Assembly: GCF_030124175.1 (NCBI RefSeq)
Contig: NZ_JASKMT010000018.1
Span: 56,025 to 120,024 of the forward strand
Source of the DNA: Streptomyces sp. 549
Lineage (GTDB): Bacteria > Actinomycetota > Actinomycetes > Streptomycetales > Streptomycetaceae
Direction: 5' to 3'
DNA: 64,000 nucleotides
The notes beneath the pieces are model-generated. The model made no database searches and was not told the DNA's origin. It was given only the letters and a program-made list of their open reading frames with translations. A program made the position numbers and the translations under genes. This document shows positions 25,480 through 33,684 of the stretch, piece by piece (the first letter of the stretch is position 1; each line of letters starts with the position of its first letter).

Positions 25480-26534
25480 GGCAGATCCTCTTCTCCGGAG
25501 TCATCGGGCTCTTCCTGACCCTGGTCGGCACCCCGCTGCTGATCAAGCTCCTGGCCCGCAAGGGCTACGGCCAGTTCATCCGCGACGACGGCCCGCGGGA
25601 CCACCACAGCAAGCGCGGCACGCCCACGATGGGCGGTATCGCCTTCATCCTGGCGACGCTCATCGCCTACGTGCTGACCAAGGTGATCACCGGCAGCGAG
25701 ATGAGCATCTCGGGCCTGCTGGTGCTCTTCCTGATGGCCGGCATGGGCCTCGTCGGCTTCCTCGACGACTACATCAAGATCGTCAAGCAGCGCAGCCTGG
25801 GCCTCAGGGCCAAGGCCAAGATGCTCGGCCAGCTGATCGTCGGCATCGCCTTCGCGGTGCTCGCACTCAACTTCGAGGACCTGCGCGGCAACGCCCCGGC
25901 CTCGGACCGGCTCTCCTTCACGCAGGACTTCGGCTGGCAGATCGGCCCGGTGCTCTTCGTCATCTGGGCGCTGTTCATGATCCTCGCCATGTCCAACGGC
26001 GTGAACCTCACCGACGGTCTCGACGGCCTCGCCACCGGCGCCTCGGTGATGGTCTTCGGCGCCTACACGTTCATCGGCGTGTGGCAGTACCAGGACTCCT
26101 GCGCGATCACCGGCAGCCCCAGCTGCTTCGAGGTACGCGACCCGCTGGACCTCGCCGTGGTGGCCGCGGCCCTGATGGGCGCCTGCTTCGGCTTCCTGTG
26201 GTGGAACACCTCGCCCGCCAAGATCTTCATGGGCGACACCGGGTCGCTGGCCCTGGGCGGCGCGCTCGCGGGCCTGGCGATCCTCTCCCGCACCGAACTG
26301 CTGCTGGCCATCCTCGGCGGCCTGTTCGTGCTGATCACCATGTCCGTGGTGATCCAGGTCGGTTCGTTCCGGCTCACCGGCAAGCGGGTGTTCAAGATGG
26401 CGCCGCTCCAGCACCACTTCGAGCTGAAGGGCTGGAGCGAGGTCCTGGTGGTGGTCCGCTTCTGGATCATCCAGGGCATGTGCGCCATCGTGGGCATCGG
26501 CCTGTTCTACGCGGCCTGGGCGGCCCGCAAGTGA
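25476..26534 (+). CDS. mraY: Phospho-MurNAc-pentapeptide translocase
   Basis: MraY transfers phospho-MurNAc-pentapeptide from UDP to undecaprenyl phosphate, making lipid I at the membrane. The 352-residue, ~10-helix protein has the family motifs DGPRDHHSKRGTPTMGGIAF near residue 29, GFLDDYIKIVKQRSLGL (Mg-binding Asp pair) near residue 91, NGVNLTDGLDGLATG near residue 175, and FKMAPLQHHFELKGWSE near residue 308. It overlaps murF by 4 nt (ATGA) and murD by 4 nt (GTGA). Confidence 0.95.
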   Translation: MRQILFSGVIGLFLTLVGTPLLIKLLARKGYGQFIRDDGPRDHHSKRGTPTMGGIAFILATLIAYVLTKVITGSEMSISGLLVLFLMAGMGLVGFLDDYIKIVKQRSLGLRAKAKMLGQLIVGIAFAVLALNFEDLRGNAPASDRLSFTQDFGWQIGPVLFVIWALFMILAMSNGVNLTDGLDGLATGASVMVFGAYTFIGVWQYQDSCAITGSPSCFEVRDPLDLAVVAAALMGACFGFLWWNTSPAKIFMGDTGSLALGGALAGLAILSRTELLLAILGGLFVLITMSVVIQVGSFRLTGKRVFKMAPLQHHFELKGWSEVLVVVRFWIIQGMCAIVGIGLFYAAWAARK

Positions 26535-27994
26535 CCGCCACGCTCTCCGGGCCCCGTTCGGCCGAGGAGTTCGCCGGGCGGCGGGTCGTCGTCGCCGGAC
26601 TGGGCGTGAGCGGCGTCAGCGCCGCCCGCGCGCTGGTCCGGCTCGGCGCCGAGGTCACCGTGGTCGACGGCGGCGACGGGCCCGCCCACCGGGAGCGGGC
26701 GTCCGCCGCCCGGGAGTCCGGCGCCGCCGTCCGCCTCGGCGACGGCGGCACCCTGCCCGACGGCACCGACCTGGTGGTCACCTCGCCGGGCTGGCCGCCG
26801 CAGAGCCCGCTGTTCGCCGCGGCGCAGGCTGCGGGGGTGCCGGTCATCGGCGACGTGGAGCTGGCCTGGCGGCTGCGCGGCCCGGGCGGCGCGCCCTGGC
26901 TCGCCGTCACCGGCACCAACGGCAAGACCACCACCGTGCAGATGCTGGCCGCCATCCTGACGGCGGCCGGGCTCCGCACCGCGGCGGTCGGCAACATCGG
27001 CACCCCGCTGGTGGACGTCGTGCTCGCCGACGAGCCCTACGACGTGCTCGCCGTGGAGCTGTCCAGCTACCAGCTGCACTGGGCGCCCTCGCTGCGCCCG
27101 CACTCCGCGGCGGTGCTCAACCTCGCCCCCGACCACCTGGACTGGCACGGCTCCATGGACGCCTACGCGGCGGACAAGGGCCGCATCTACGAGGGCAACA
27201 CGGTCGCCTGCGTCTACAACACCGCCGACCCGGCCACCGAGGAACTGGTCCGCCGGGCCGACGTCACGGAGGGCTGCCGGGCGATCGGATTCACCCTCGG
27301 CGCCCCCAGGCCGTCGGAGTTCGGCGTGGTGGACGGCATCCTGGTCGACCGCGCCTTCGTGACCGACCGCAGGCAGCACGCGCAGGAGCTGGCCCAGGTC
27401 ACCGACATCGCGCCGGACGCCGGCCCGGCGGCCCCGCACAACATCGCCAACGCCCTCGCCGCCGCTGCCCTGGCCCGCGCCTACGGCGTGCCGCCGCAGG
27501 CCGTGCGCGACGGGCTGCGGTCCTTCCGGCCCGACGCGCACCGCATCGCCCGGGTCGCGGAGGTCGGCGGGGTCACCTACGTCAACGACTCCAAGGCGAC
27601 CAACACCCACGCCGCACATGCGTCGCTGGCCGCCTACGACCCGGTCGTGTGGATCGCCGGCGGGCTCGCCAAGGGCGCCACCTTCGACGACCTGGTGGCC
27701 TCCGCCGCGCCCCGGCTGCGCGGCGTCGTACTGATGGGCGCCGACCGCGCGCTGATCGGCGAAGCGCTGGCCCGACACGCCCCGGATGTGCCGGTCGTCG
27801 ACCTCGACCGGACGGACACTGGGGCGATGGCGGCGGCGGTCCGGGCGGCGGCCGGACTGGCCCGGCCCGGCGACACGGTGCTGATGGCACCCGCCTGCGC
27901 CTCGATGGACATGTTCACCCACTACGGGCGGCGCGGCGACGCGTTCGCCGCCGCGGTCCGCGACCTGGCGGGCGGGGCCGAGGACGCGCGGTAA
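26531..27994 (+). CDS. murD: UDP-MurNAc-L-alanine:D-glutamate ligase
   Basis: MurD adds D-glutamate to UDP-MurNAc-L-Ala. The 487-residue protein has an N-terminal Rossmann-like domain (VVVAGLGVSGVSAARALVRL), the ATP loop VTGTNGKTTTVQML near residue 129, the conserved HLDWHGSMDAYAADKGRI, and the C-terminal NDSKATNTHAAHASL. The GTG at 26531 overlaps the mraY stop. The order of ligases in the operon differs from the order of the pathway, as in other dcw clusters. Confidence 0.94.
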   Translation: MTATLSGPRSAEEFAGRRVVVAGLGVSGVSAARALVRLGAEVTVVDGGDGPAHRERASAARESGAAVRLGDGGTLPDGTDLVVTSPGWPPQSPLFAAAQAAGVPVIGDVELAWRLRGPGGAPWLAVTGTNGKTTTVQMLAAILTAAGLRTAAVGNIGTPLVDVVLADEPYDVLAVELSSYQLHWAPSLRPHSAAVLNLAPDHLDWHGSMDAYAADKGRIYEGNTVACVYNTADPATEELVRRADVTEGCRAIGFTLGAPRPSEFGVVDGILVDRAFVTDRRQHAQELAQVTDIAPDAGPAAPHNIANALAAAALARAYGVPPQAVRDGLRSFRPDAHRIARVAEVGGVTYVNDSKATNTHAAHASLAAYDPVVWIAGGLAKGATFDDLVASAAPRLRGVVLMGADRALIGEALARHAPDVPVVDLDRTDTGAMAAAVRAAAGLARPGDTVLMAPACASMDMFTHYGRRGDAFAAAVRDLAGGAEDAR

Positions 27995-28062
27995 CCCACC
28001 GCGCCCGCCCCCGTCCCGGGAACGCGGCAGCGGGCGCGGTGGAGAAGAGGGGACGGGAGCAG

Positions 28063-29436
28063 ATGACGGCGGACAACCGGCTCAGGCAGCGGACCCGCGC
28101 GGCAGGGCAGCCGGGGCGAGCCGGGAAGACCCCGCGTCCCCCGGGCGGTTCCCGCCGCCCGCCCGCCTCCACGGCACCCACCGAGGGTGTGCGCAAGCTC
28201 TACGAGCAGGCCAGGAGGGCCTGGGACCGTCCGCTGACGGCCTACTACCTGATCCTCGGCGGCAGCCTGCTGATCACGCTGCTGGGCCTGGTGATGGTGT
28301 TCTCCTCCTCCCAGATCCAGGCGCTGCGCTACGACCTGCCCGCCACCTACTACTTCCGCAAGCAGCTGGTCGCCGCGGCCCTGGGGACCGTGCTGCTGCT
28401 GATCGCCTCCCGGATGCCGCTCAAACTGCTGCGGGCGCTGTCCTACCCGATGCTGGCCGTCTCGCTCGTGCTGCTGCTCCTGGTGCAGATCCCCGGCGTG
28501 GGTGTCGAGGTCAACGGCAGCACCAACTGGATCAAGGTCGGCGGACCGTTCCTGCTCCAGCCCAGCGAGTTCGCCAAGCTGGCGATGCTGCTGTGGGGCG
28601 CGGACCTGCTCGCCCGCAAGGGCGACCGGGGGCTGCTGACCCAGTGGAAGCACCTGCTGGTGCCGCTGGTGCCCGGAGTCCTGGTGGTGTGCGCGCTGGT
28701 CATGGCGGGCGGCGACATGGGCACCGTGATGATTCTCGTGGGCATCCTCTTCGGCCTGCTGTGGCTGGCGGGCGCGCCCGTCCGGCTGTTCGTCTCGGCG
28801 CTCGCGGTCACCGCGGTGACCGGCGCCGCCTTCATCCTCACCAGTCCGCACCGCATGAGCCGACTGGCCTGCCTGGGCGCCACCGAACCCGGCGTCAACG
28901 ACCAGTGCTGGCAGGCGCTGCACGGCATCTACGCCCTCGCGTCCGGCGGCTGGTTCGGCTCCGGACTGGGTGCGAGCGTGGAGAAATGGGGTGAACTCCC
29001 CGAGCCCCACACGGACTTCATCTTCGCCATCACCGGTGAGGAACTGGGCCTGGCGGGGACGCTGTCGGTCCTCACCCTCTTCGCGGCTCTAGGCTATGCG
29101 GGTATCCGCGTGGCCGGACGCACGGAGGACCCCTTCGTGAGGTATGCCGCGGGAGGGGTGACCGCCTGGATCATGACCCAGGTGATCATCAACATCGGTG
29201 CCGTACTGGGGCTGCTGCCCATCGCCGGTGTCCCCCTCCCGCTGTTCTCCTACGGGGGGTCCGCCCTGCTGCCGACGATGTTCGCCATCGGGTTGCTGAT
29301 CGCCTTCGCGCGCAACGACCCCGCCGCACGCGCGGCACTGGCCATGCGGCAGCCTGGTGTCCGCAGGACGCTGGCTGGGGTGAGACGTAAGACGATGAGA
29401 CGGTCCGTCAGAAGGCGGCCGTCCGGAGAGCGGTGA
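28063..29436 (+). CDS. ftsW: Septal peptidoglycan glycosyltransferase FtsW
   Basis: FtsW is the SEDS-family polymerase that makes septal glycan strands with FtsI. The 457-residue protein has a ~50-residue basic cytosolic tail, about ten membrane helices, STNWIKVGGPFLLQPSEFAK in the middle, and GGWFGSGLGASVEKWGELPE near the expected catalytic loop, followed by AHTDFIF-type sequence (PHTDFIFAITGEELGLAG). ATG 28063 follows GGGAGCAG. A 68-bp gap after murD is the longest in this part of the operon. Its basic C-terminal tail is typical of actinobacteria. Confidence 0.93.
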   Translation: MTADNRLRQRTRAAGQPGRAGKTPRPPGGSRRPPASTAPTEGVRKLYEQARRAWDRPLTAYYLILGGSLLITLLGLVMVFSSSQIQALRYDLPATYYFRKQLVAAALGTVLLLIASRMPLKLLRALSYPMLAVSLVLLLLVQIPGVGVEVNGSTNWIKVGGPFLLQPSEFAKLAMLLWGADLLARKGDRGLLTQWKHLLVPLVPGVLVVCALVMAGGDMGTVMILVGILFGLLWLAGAPVRLFVSALAVTAVTGAAFILTSPHRMSRLACLGATEPGVNDQCWQALHGIYALASGGWFGSGLGASVEKWGELPEPHTDFIFAITGEELGLAGTLSVLTLFAALGYAGIRVAGRTEDPFVRYAAGGVTAWIMTQVIINIGAVLGLLPIAGVPLPLFSYGGSALLPTMFAIGLLIAFARNDPAARAALAMRQPGVRRTLAGVRRKTMRRSVRRRPSGER

Positions 29437-29442
29437 AATTCG

Positions 29443-30534
29443 GTGCATGTCGTACTCGCCGGTGGGGGGACCGCCGGCCACATCGAGCCCGCGCTCGCCC
29501 TCGCGGACGCCCTGCGCAGGCAGGACCCGTCCGTGGGGATCACAGCACTCGGAACCGAACGCGGCCTGGAGACCAGGCTCGTCCCGGAACGGGGCTACCC
29601 GCTCGAACTGATTCCGGCCGTCCCGCTGCCGCGCAGACCCACACCCGAACTGATCACCGTGCCGGGGCGGCTGCGCGGCACGATCAAGGCCACCGAGCAG
29701 GTGCTCGAACGCACCAAGGCCGACTGCGTGGTGGGTTTCGGCGGCTACGTGGCGCTGCCGGCCTACCTCGCCGCCAAGCGGCTGGGCGTGCCGATCGTGG
29801 TGCACGAGGCGAACGCCCGGCCGGGGCTCGCCAACAAGATCGGCTCCCGCTACACCCGGTTCGTGGCGGTCTCCACGCCGGACAGCAAGCTGCGCCACGC
29901 CCGGTACGTCGGCATCCCGCTGCGCCGTTCGATCGCCACCCTGGACCGGGCCGCGGTACGGGCCGAGGCGCGCGCCGCGTTCGGCCTCGACCCGAACCTG
30001 CCCACGCTGCTGGTCTCGGGTGGTTCGCAGGGCGCCAGGCGGCTGAACGAGGTCGTGGAGAGCATCGCCCCGACGCTCCAGCGCTCCGGGGTGCAGATCC
30101 TGCACGCGGTCGGTCCGAAGAACGAACTGCCGCAAACGGACAACATGCCGGGAATGCCACCCTATCTCCCGGTACCGTATCTGGACCGGATGGACCTCGC
30201 CTACGCCGCGGCGGACATGATGCTCTGCCGCGCGGGTGCGATGACCGTCGCCGAACTCTCCGCCGTCGGGCTGCCGGCCGCCTACGTCCCGCTGCCCATC
30301 GGCAACGGCGAGCAGCGGCTCAACGCCCAGCCGGTGGTGAAGGCCGGCGGCGGACTGCTGGTCGACGACGCCGAGCTGACGCCGGAGTGGATCCAGGGGA
30401 ACGTCCTGCCGGTCCTCACCGACGCGCACCGGCTCTACGACATGGCGCGCGCCGCAGCCGAGTTCGGCCGTCCGGACGCCGACGAGCTTCTCGTCGGCAT
30501 CGTGAGGGAAGCGATCGCGGCCCGCCGGGACTGA
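29443..30534 (+). CDS. murG: UDP-GlcNAc:lipid I N-acetylglucosaminyltransferase
   Basis: MurG adds GlcNAc to lipid I to give lipid II on the cytoplasmic face of the membrane. The 363-residue GT-B enzyme shows VVLAGGGTAGHIEPALALAD at the N-terminus, VGFGGYVALPAYLAAK near residue 98, LLVSGGSQGARRLNE near residue 189, and the donor-site RAGAMTVAEL near residue 263. The start is GTG at 29443, 6 bp after ftsW. In many bacteria murC follows; here ftsQ does. Confidence 0.95.
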   Translation: MHVVLAGGGTAGHIEPALALADALRRQDPSVGITALGTERGLETRLVPERGYPLELIPAVPLPRRPTPELITVPGRLRGTIKATEQVLERTKADCVVGFGGYVALPAYLAAKRLGVPIVVHEANARPGLANKIGSRYTRFVAVSTPDSKLRHARYVGIPLRRSIATLDRAAVRAEARAAFGLDPNLPTLLVSGGSQGARRLNEVVESIAPTLQRSGVQILHAVGPKNELPQTDNMPGMPPYLPVPYLDRMDLAYAAADMMLCRAGAMTVAELSAVGLPAAYVPLPIGNGEQRLNAQPVVKAGGGLLVDDAELTPEWIQGNVLPVLTDAHRLYDMARAAAEFGRPDADELLVGIVREAIAARRD

Positions 30535-30566
30535 ACCGGCCCGCGGGCGGCAGGAAGCGGGGAAGC

Positions 30567-31376
30567 GTGGGCGCGGCAGCCTCAGGGACGACGACCGCCG
30601 AGGAGCGGGACGGCCTCGCCGGGACGGGCGGCGGCGCGCCGCCGCGCCCGGCCCGGCCCCGGCTGCCGCGCCGCCCCGCGCTGCTGCTCGGCGCTGCGGC
30701 GGTGGCCCTCGTCGCCGGGTTCGGGGTGTGGGCGTTCTACGGCTCCGCCTGGCTGCGGGTGGAACGGGTGGAGGTCAGCGGGACCCGGGTGCTCTCCGAG
30801 GAGCAGGTGCGTACCGCCGCCGGGGTGCCGCTCGGGGAACCGATGGCGAGTGTGGACAGGTCGGCGGTTGCCGACCGGCTGACCCGCCGGCTGCGGCGTG
30901 TGGACTCCGTCGAGGTGGTCCGCGACTGGCCCGGTGCGGTGGTCCTGGAGGTCACCGAGCGGCGGCCCGAGGTCGTGATGGAAAAGACCGGGGACAGCGG
31001 GAAGTTCGTCGAGGTGGACGCCCGGGGCGTGCGCTACGCCACCGTGGTGAAGCGCCCGGCGGGTGTGCCGCTGCTGGTGGTGGAACGGGACCGGACCGCG
31101 GGCGACCGCCACTTCGGCCCCGGCACGCTGCGCGCCGAGGCCGTCAAGGTCTCCTCCGCGCTGCCGCCGCGGGTGAGGAGTGCCACCGAGACGATCCGGG
31201 TGCGCAGTTTCGACTCCGTCATGCTGGAGCTCTCCGGAGGCCGTACGGTGATGTGGGGGAGCAGCGAGTACGGTGCGGCCAAGGCCCGCTCGCTGCGGGC
31301 GCTGATGAAGGCCCGCGGCAAGGCCGGGCACTTCGACGTCAGCGTGCCCAGCGCCCCTGCCGCCTCCGGCGGTTGA
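30567..31376 (+). CDS. ftsQ: Cell division protein FtsQ
   Basis: A bitopic divisome protein of 269 residues. After ~40 Pro/Arg-rich cytosolic residues comes one membrane helix (ALLLGAAAVALVAGFGVWAF), then a POTRA domain (LRVERVEVSGTRVLSEEQVR) and a beta domain. It links FtsL/DivIC to the division site. GTG 30567 is chosen because GGGGAA lies just upstream and the codons before it are not conserved; it is 32 bp past murG. It is followed by the ftsZ regulatory region. Confidence 0.92.
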   Translation: MGAAASGTTTAEERDGLAGTGGGAPPRPARPRLPRRPALLLGAAAVALVAGFGVWAFYGSAWLRVERVEVSGTRVLSEEQVRTAAGVPLGEPMASVDRSAVADRLTRRLRRVDSVEVVRDWPGAVVLEVTERRPEVVMEKTGDSGKFVEVDARGVRYATVVKRPAGVPLLVVERDRTAGDRHFGPGTLRAEAVKVSSALPPRVRSATETIRVRSFDSVMLELSGGRTVMWGSSEYGAAKARSLRALMKARGKAGHFDVSVPSAPAASGG

Positions 31377-31456
31377 CGGCGTGGTGGGCGGCTCGCACCC
31401 TGGATGGATGGCAGGATGGCTGATCACATAGGGTGAAAAGAAAAACGGGAGGTTCG

Positions 31457-31475
31457 GCGTGTTCGTTGAACACGC
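31457..31475. promoter_or_regulatory. Palindrome over the candidate ftsZ -35
   Basis: GCGTGTTC and GAACACGC form perfect 8-bp arms around GTT. The right arm contains part of the TTGAAC -35 hexamer, so a bound protein would compete with RNA polymerase. The regulator is not identified. Confidence 0.6.
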
Positions 31476-31495
31476 GGCACTTGTCGACTTAGTGT
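31466..31495 (+). promoter_or_regulatory. Candidate ftsZ promoter
   Basis: TTGAAC (31466-31471) and TAGTGT (31490-31495) are 18 bp apart. An inverted GACAC core (GTGTC, 31492-31496) overlaps the -10. This would give a leader of about 190 nt before ftsZ. Confidence 0.5.
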
Positions 31496-31510
31496 CCGTT
31501 CCGAGGAACA

Positions 31511-31553
31511 CATGGATCCCGGGAAGGACATGGAAGACCATGGACCCCATGGA
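31511..31553 (+). repeat. Four CATGGA hexamers in the ftsZ leader
   Basis: CATGGA occurs at 31511, 31529, 31539 and 31548 within 43 bp, spaced 18, 10 and 9 bp, all in one orientation. They lie just downstream of the candidate promoter. No function is known to me. Confidence 0.85.
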
Positions 31554-31576
31554 ATCCATCCCACTCGGACACTGGT

Positions 31577-31601
31577 AACCCTAAACGTAAGCGTTAGGGT
31601 T
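31577..31601. promoter_or_regulatory. Inverted repeat AACCCTAA/TTAGGGTT in the ftsZ leader
   Basis: 8-bp perfect arms separated by 9 nt, overlapped at its right end by a second short repeat (GGTTCG 31598-31603 / CGAACC 31614-31619). A GACAC core sits 5 bp upstream. It could be an operator or an mRNA hairpin about 95 nt before the start codon. Confidence 0.6.
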
Positions 31602-31695
31602 CGGGTCGGCATTCGAACCGTCCCATCGGCATAGGTCGGCGCACCTCAACCACCGTGGGGCGGCGACACGTAACTCGAGGCGAGAGGCCTTCGAC

Positions 31696-32922
31696 GTGGC
31701 AGCACCGCAGAACTACCTCGCAGTCATCAAGGTCGTCGGCATCGGCGGCGGTGGCGTGAACGCCATCAACCGGATGATCGAGGTCGGTCTCAAGGGCGTC
31801 GAGTTCATCGCGATCAACACCGATGCACAGGCCCTGTTGATGAGCGACGCAGACGTCAAGCTCGACGTGGGCCGCGAACTGACCCGAGGACTCGGCGCCG
31901 GGGCCAACCCGGACGTCGGCCGCAAGGCGTCCGAGGACCACCGCGAGGAGATCGAGGAGGTCCTCAAGGGGGCCGACATGGTCTTCGTCACGGCAGGCGA
32001 GGGCGGTGGCACCGGCACTGGGGGAGCCCCCGTCGTCGCGAACATCGCCCGGTCCCTCGGCGCTCTGACCATCGGCGTGGTCACCCGCCCCTTCACCTTC
32101 GAGGGGCGGCGCCGCGCCAACCAGGCGGAGGACGGCATCGCGGCCCTGCGGGACGAGGTCGACACCCTCATCGTCATCCCGAACGACCGGCTGCTGTCCA
32201 TCTCGGACCGCCAGGTGAGCGTGCTCGACGCGTTCAAGTCGGCCGACCAGGTGCTGCTGTCCGGCGTGCAGGGCATCACCGACCTCATCACCACCCCCGG
32301 CCTGATCAACCTCGACTTCGCGGACGTCAAGTCCGTCATGTCCGAGGCCGGTTCGGCGCTGATGGGCATCGGCTCGGCCCGCGGCGACGACCGGGCGGTG
32401 GCCGCCGCCGAGATGGCGATCTCCTCGCCCCTGCTGGAGGCGTCCATCGACGGCGCCCGCGGCGTGCTGCTGTCCATCTCCGGCGGCTCCGACCTCGGCC
32501 TGTTCGAGATCAACGAGGCCGCCCAGCTGGTCAGCGAGGCCGCGCACCCGGAGGCCAACATCATCTTCGGCGCGGTGATCGACGACGCCCTGGGCGACGA
32601 GGTCCGGGTCACCGTCATCGCGGCCGGATTCGACGGCGGCCAGCCGCCGTCGAAGAACCGCGACAAGGTGCTCGGTTCCTACGGCAAGGAGGAGCCGGCC
32701 GCCGGCTCCCGCCCCTCGGCCGTCTCCGAGCCGGAGCGCCCGGCGGCCTTCGGCGGCCTCGGCAGTGTGCCGGCCCGCGACGCCGAGCCCGAGCCGGCGC
32801 CCGCCGAGCCCGCGCCCGCCAACGAGGTCCCGGTGGCCGCGCCGAGCCCGCAGGTCCCACCTGCCCGTCCCTACCAGGACAGCCAGGCCGAGGAGCTCGA
32901 CGTCCCGGACTTCCTCAAGTGA
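31696..32922 (+). CDS. ftsZ: Cell division protein FtsZ
   Basis: The tubulin-like GTPase that forms the Z ring and, in streptomycetes, the ladder of sporulation septa. The 408-residue protein has the GTP-binding G-box GGGTGTGGAP near residue 107, KVVGIGGGGVNAINRMIE at the N-terminus, and the T7 synergy loop NLDFADVKSVM near residue 210. After the ~320-residue core comes a Pro/Ala/Glu linker and the C-terminal DVPDFLK peptide that binds SepF and other partners. The start is GTG at 31696 with GGCGAGAGG upstream. Confidence 0.97.
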   Translation: MAAPQNYLAVIKVVGIGGGGVNAINRMIEVGLKGVEFIAINTDAQALLMSDADVKLDVGRELTRGLGAGANPDVGRKASEDHREEIEEVLKGADMVFVTAGEGGGTGTGGAPVVANIARSLGALTIGVVTRPFTFEGRRRANQAEDGIAALRDEVDTLIVIPNDRLLSISDRQVSVLDAFKSADQVLLSGVQGITDLITTPGLINLDFADVKSVMSEAGSALMGIGSARGDDRAVAAAEMAISSPLLEASIDGARGVLLSISGGSDLGLFEINEAAQLVSEAAHPEANIIFGAVIDDALGDEVRVTVIAAGFDGGQPPSKNRDKVLGSYGKEEPAAGSRPSAVSEPERPAAFGGLGSVPARDAEPEPAPAEPAPANEVPVAAPSPQVPPARPYQDSQAEELDVPDFLK

Positions 32923-32950
32923 ACCCCTGCGACATAGGGCACAGCCCGAC

Positions 32951-33682
32951 GTGATACTCCGGCACGACTCCCGAAGCGGCGCGCACTTCGCCTTCACCGA
33001 CAGGTGGGGCGGGGTGAGCGCCGCTCCGTATGAGGCACTCAACCTGGGCGGCGCGGTCGGCGACGACCCCGCCGCCGTCACCGCCAACCGCGCCCGCGCG
33101 GCGGGTGAACTGGGCATCGACCCCGGCCGGGTCGTGTGGATGAACCAGGTCCACGGCCGGCAGGTCGCCGCCGTCGACGCTCCCTGGCCCGGCGTCGGGG
33201 CGCCGCCGGTGGACGGCGTCGTCACCACCCGCGCCGGGCTCGCGCTCGCGGTGCTCACCGCGGACTGCACCCCGGTGCTGCTCGCCGACCCGCAGGCCGG
33301 CGTGATCGGCGCGGCGCACGCCGGGCGGCCCGGCCTGGTGGCCGGGGTGGTGCCCGCAACCGTGGCCCGCATGACCGAACTCGGCGCGCGCGCCTCCCGG
33401 ATCACCGCCTGGACCGGGCCCTCGGTGTGCGGCGGCTGCTACGAGGTTCCCGCCGCGCTGCGCGACGAGGTGTGCGCGGTGGTGCCCGAGGCGCACGCCG
33501 TCACCCGCTGGGGCACGCCCGCGGTGGATGTCGCGGGCGGGGTGCGGGCCCAGCTCGCCGGGCTGGGGGTCACCTCGGTCGACGACGCGGGCATCTGCAC
33601 ACTGGAGTCGCCGGACCACTTCTCCTACCGCCGGGAGAGGACCACCGGGCGGTTGGCGTCCTACGTCTGGCTGGAGGAGTGA
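32951..33682 (+). CDS. pgeF: Peptidoglycan editing factor (multicopper-oxidase-like fold)
   Basis: A 243-residue YfiH/YlmD-family protein. The family enzyme corrects precursors in which L-Ser replaces L-Ala, and related proteins act on purine nucleosides. Metal-site motifs are VWMNQVHGRQV near residue 60, VLTADCTPVLLADP near residue 101, and GAAHAGRPGLVAGV near residue 120, where the more common Trp-Arg pair is replaced by Arg-Pro. GTG 32951 starts right after ftsZ with only a weak AGGG upstream. Its place between ftsZ and the YggS gene is conserved in actinobacteria. Confidence 0.88.
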   Translation: MILRHDSRSGAHFAFTDRWGGVSAAPYEALNLGGAVGDDPAAVTANRARAAGELGIDPGRVVWMNQVHGRQVAAVDAPWPGVGAPPVDGVVTTRAGLALAVLTADCTPVLLADPQAGVIGAAHAGRPGLVAGVVPATVARMTELGARASRITAWTGPSVCGGCYEVPAALRDEVCAVVPEAHAVTRWGTPAVDVAGGVRAQLAGLGVTSVDDAGICTLESPDHFSYRRERTTGRLASYVWLEE

Positions 33683-33684
33683 CG

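Larger units (their letters stand above)
31377..31695 (+). promoter_or_regulatory. ftsZ upstream regulatory region
   Basis: These 319 non-coding bp between ftsQ and ftsZ are unusually AT-rich in places and dense with structure. They hold an 8-bp-arm palindrome, a candidate promoter, four CATGGA hexamers and an 8-bp inverted repeat. GACAC cores lie at 31568 and 31665, with one inverted (GTGTC) at 31492. In S. coelicolor, ftsZ is known to have a developmentally induced promoter and WhiA is known to bind GACAC-containing sites; applying that here is inference. Confidence 0.75.

Noticed and set aside
31577..31601. AACCCTAA/TTAGGGTT read as telomere-like or as a factor-independent terminator
   Set aside because: There is a single inverted copy only, no tandem array and no T-tract. 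A regulatory hairpin or operator upstream of ftsZ is more likely.
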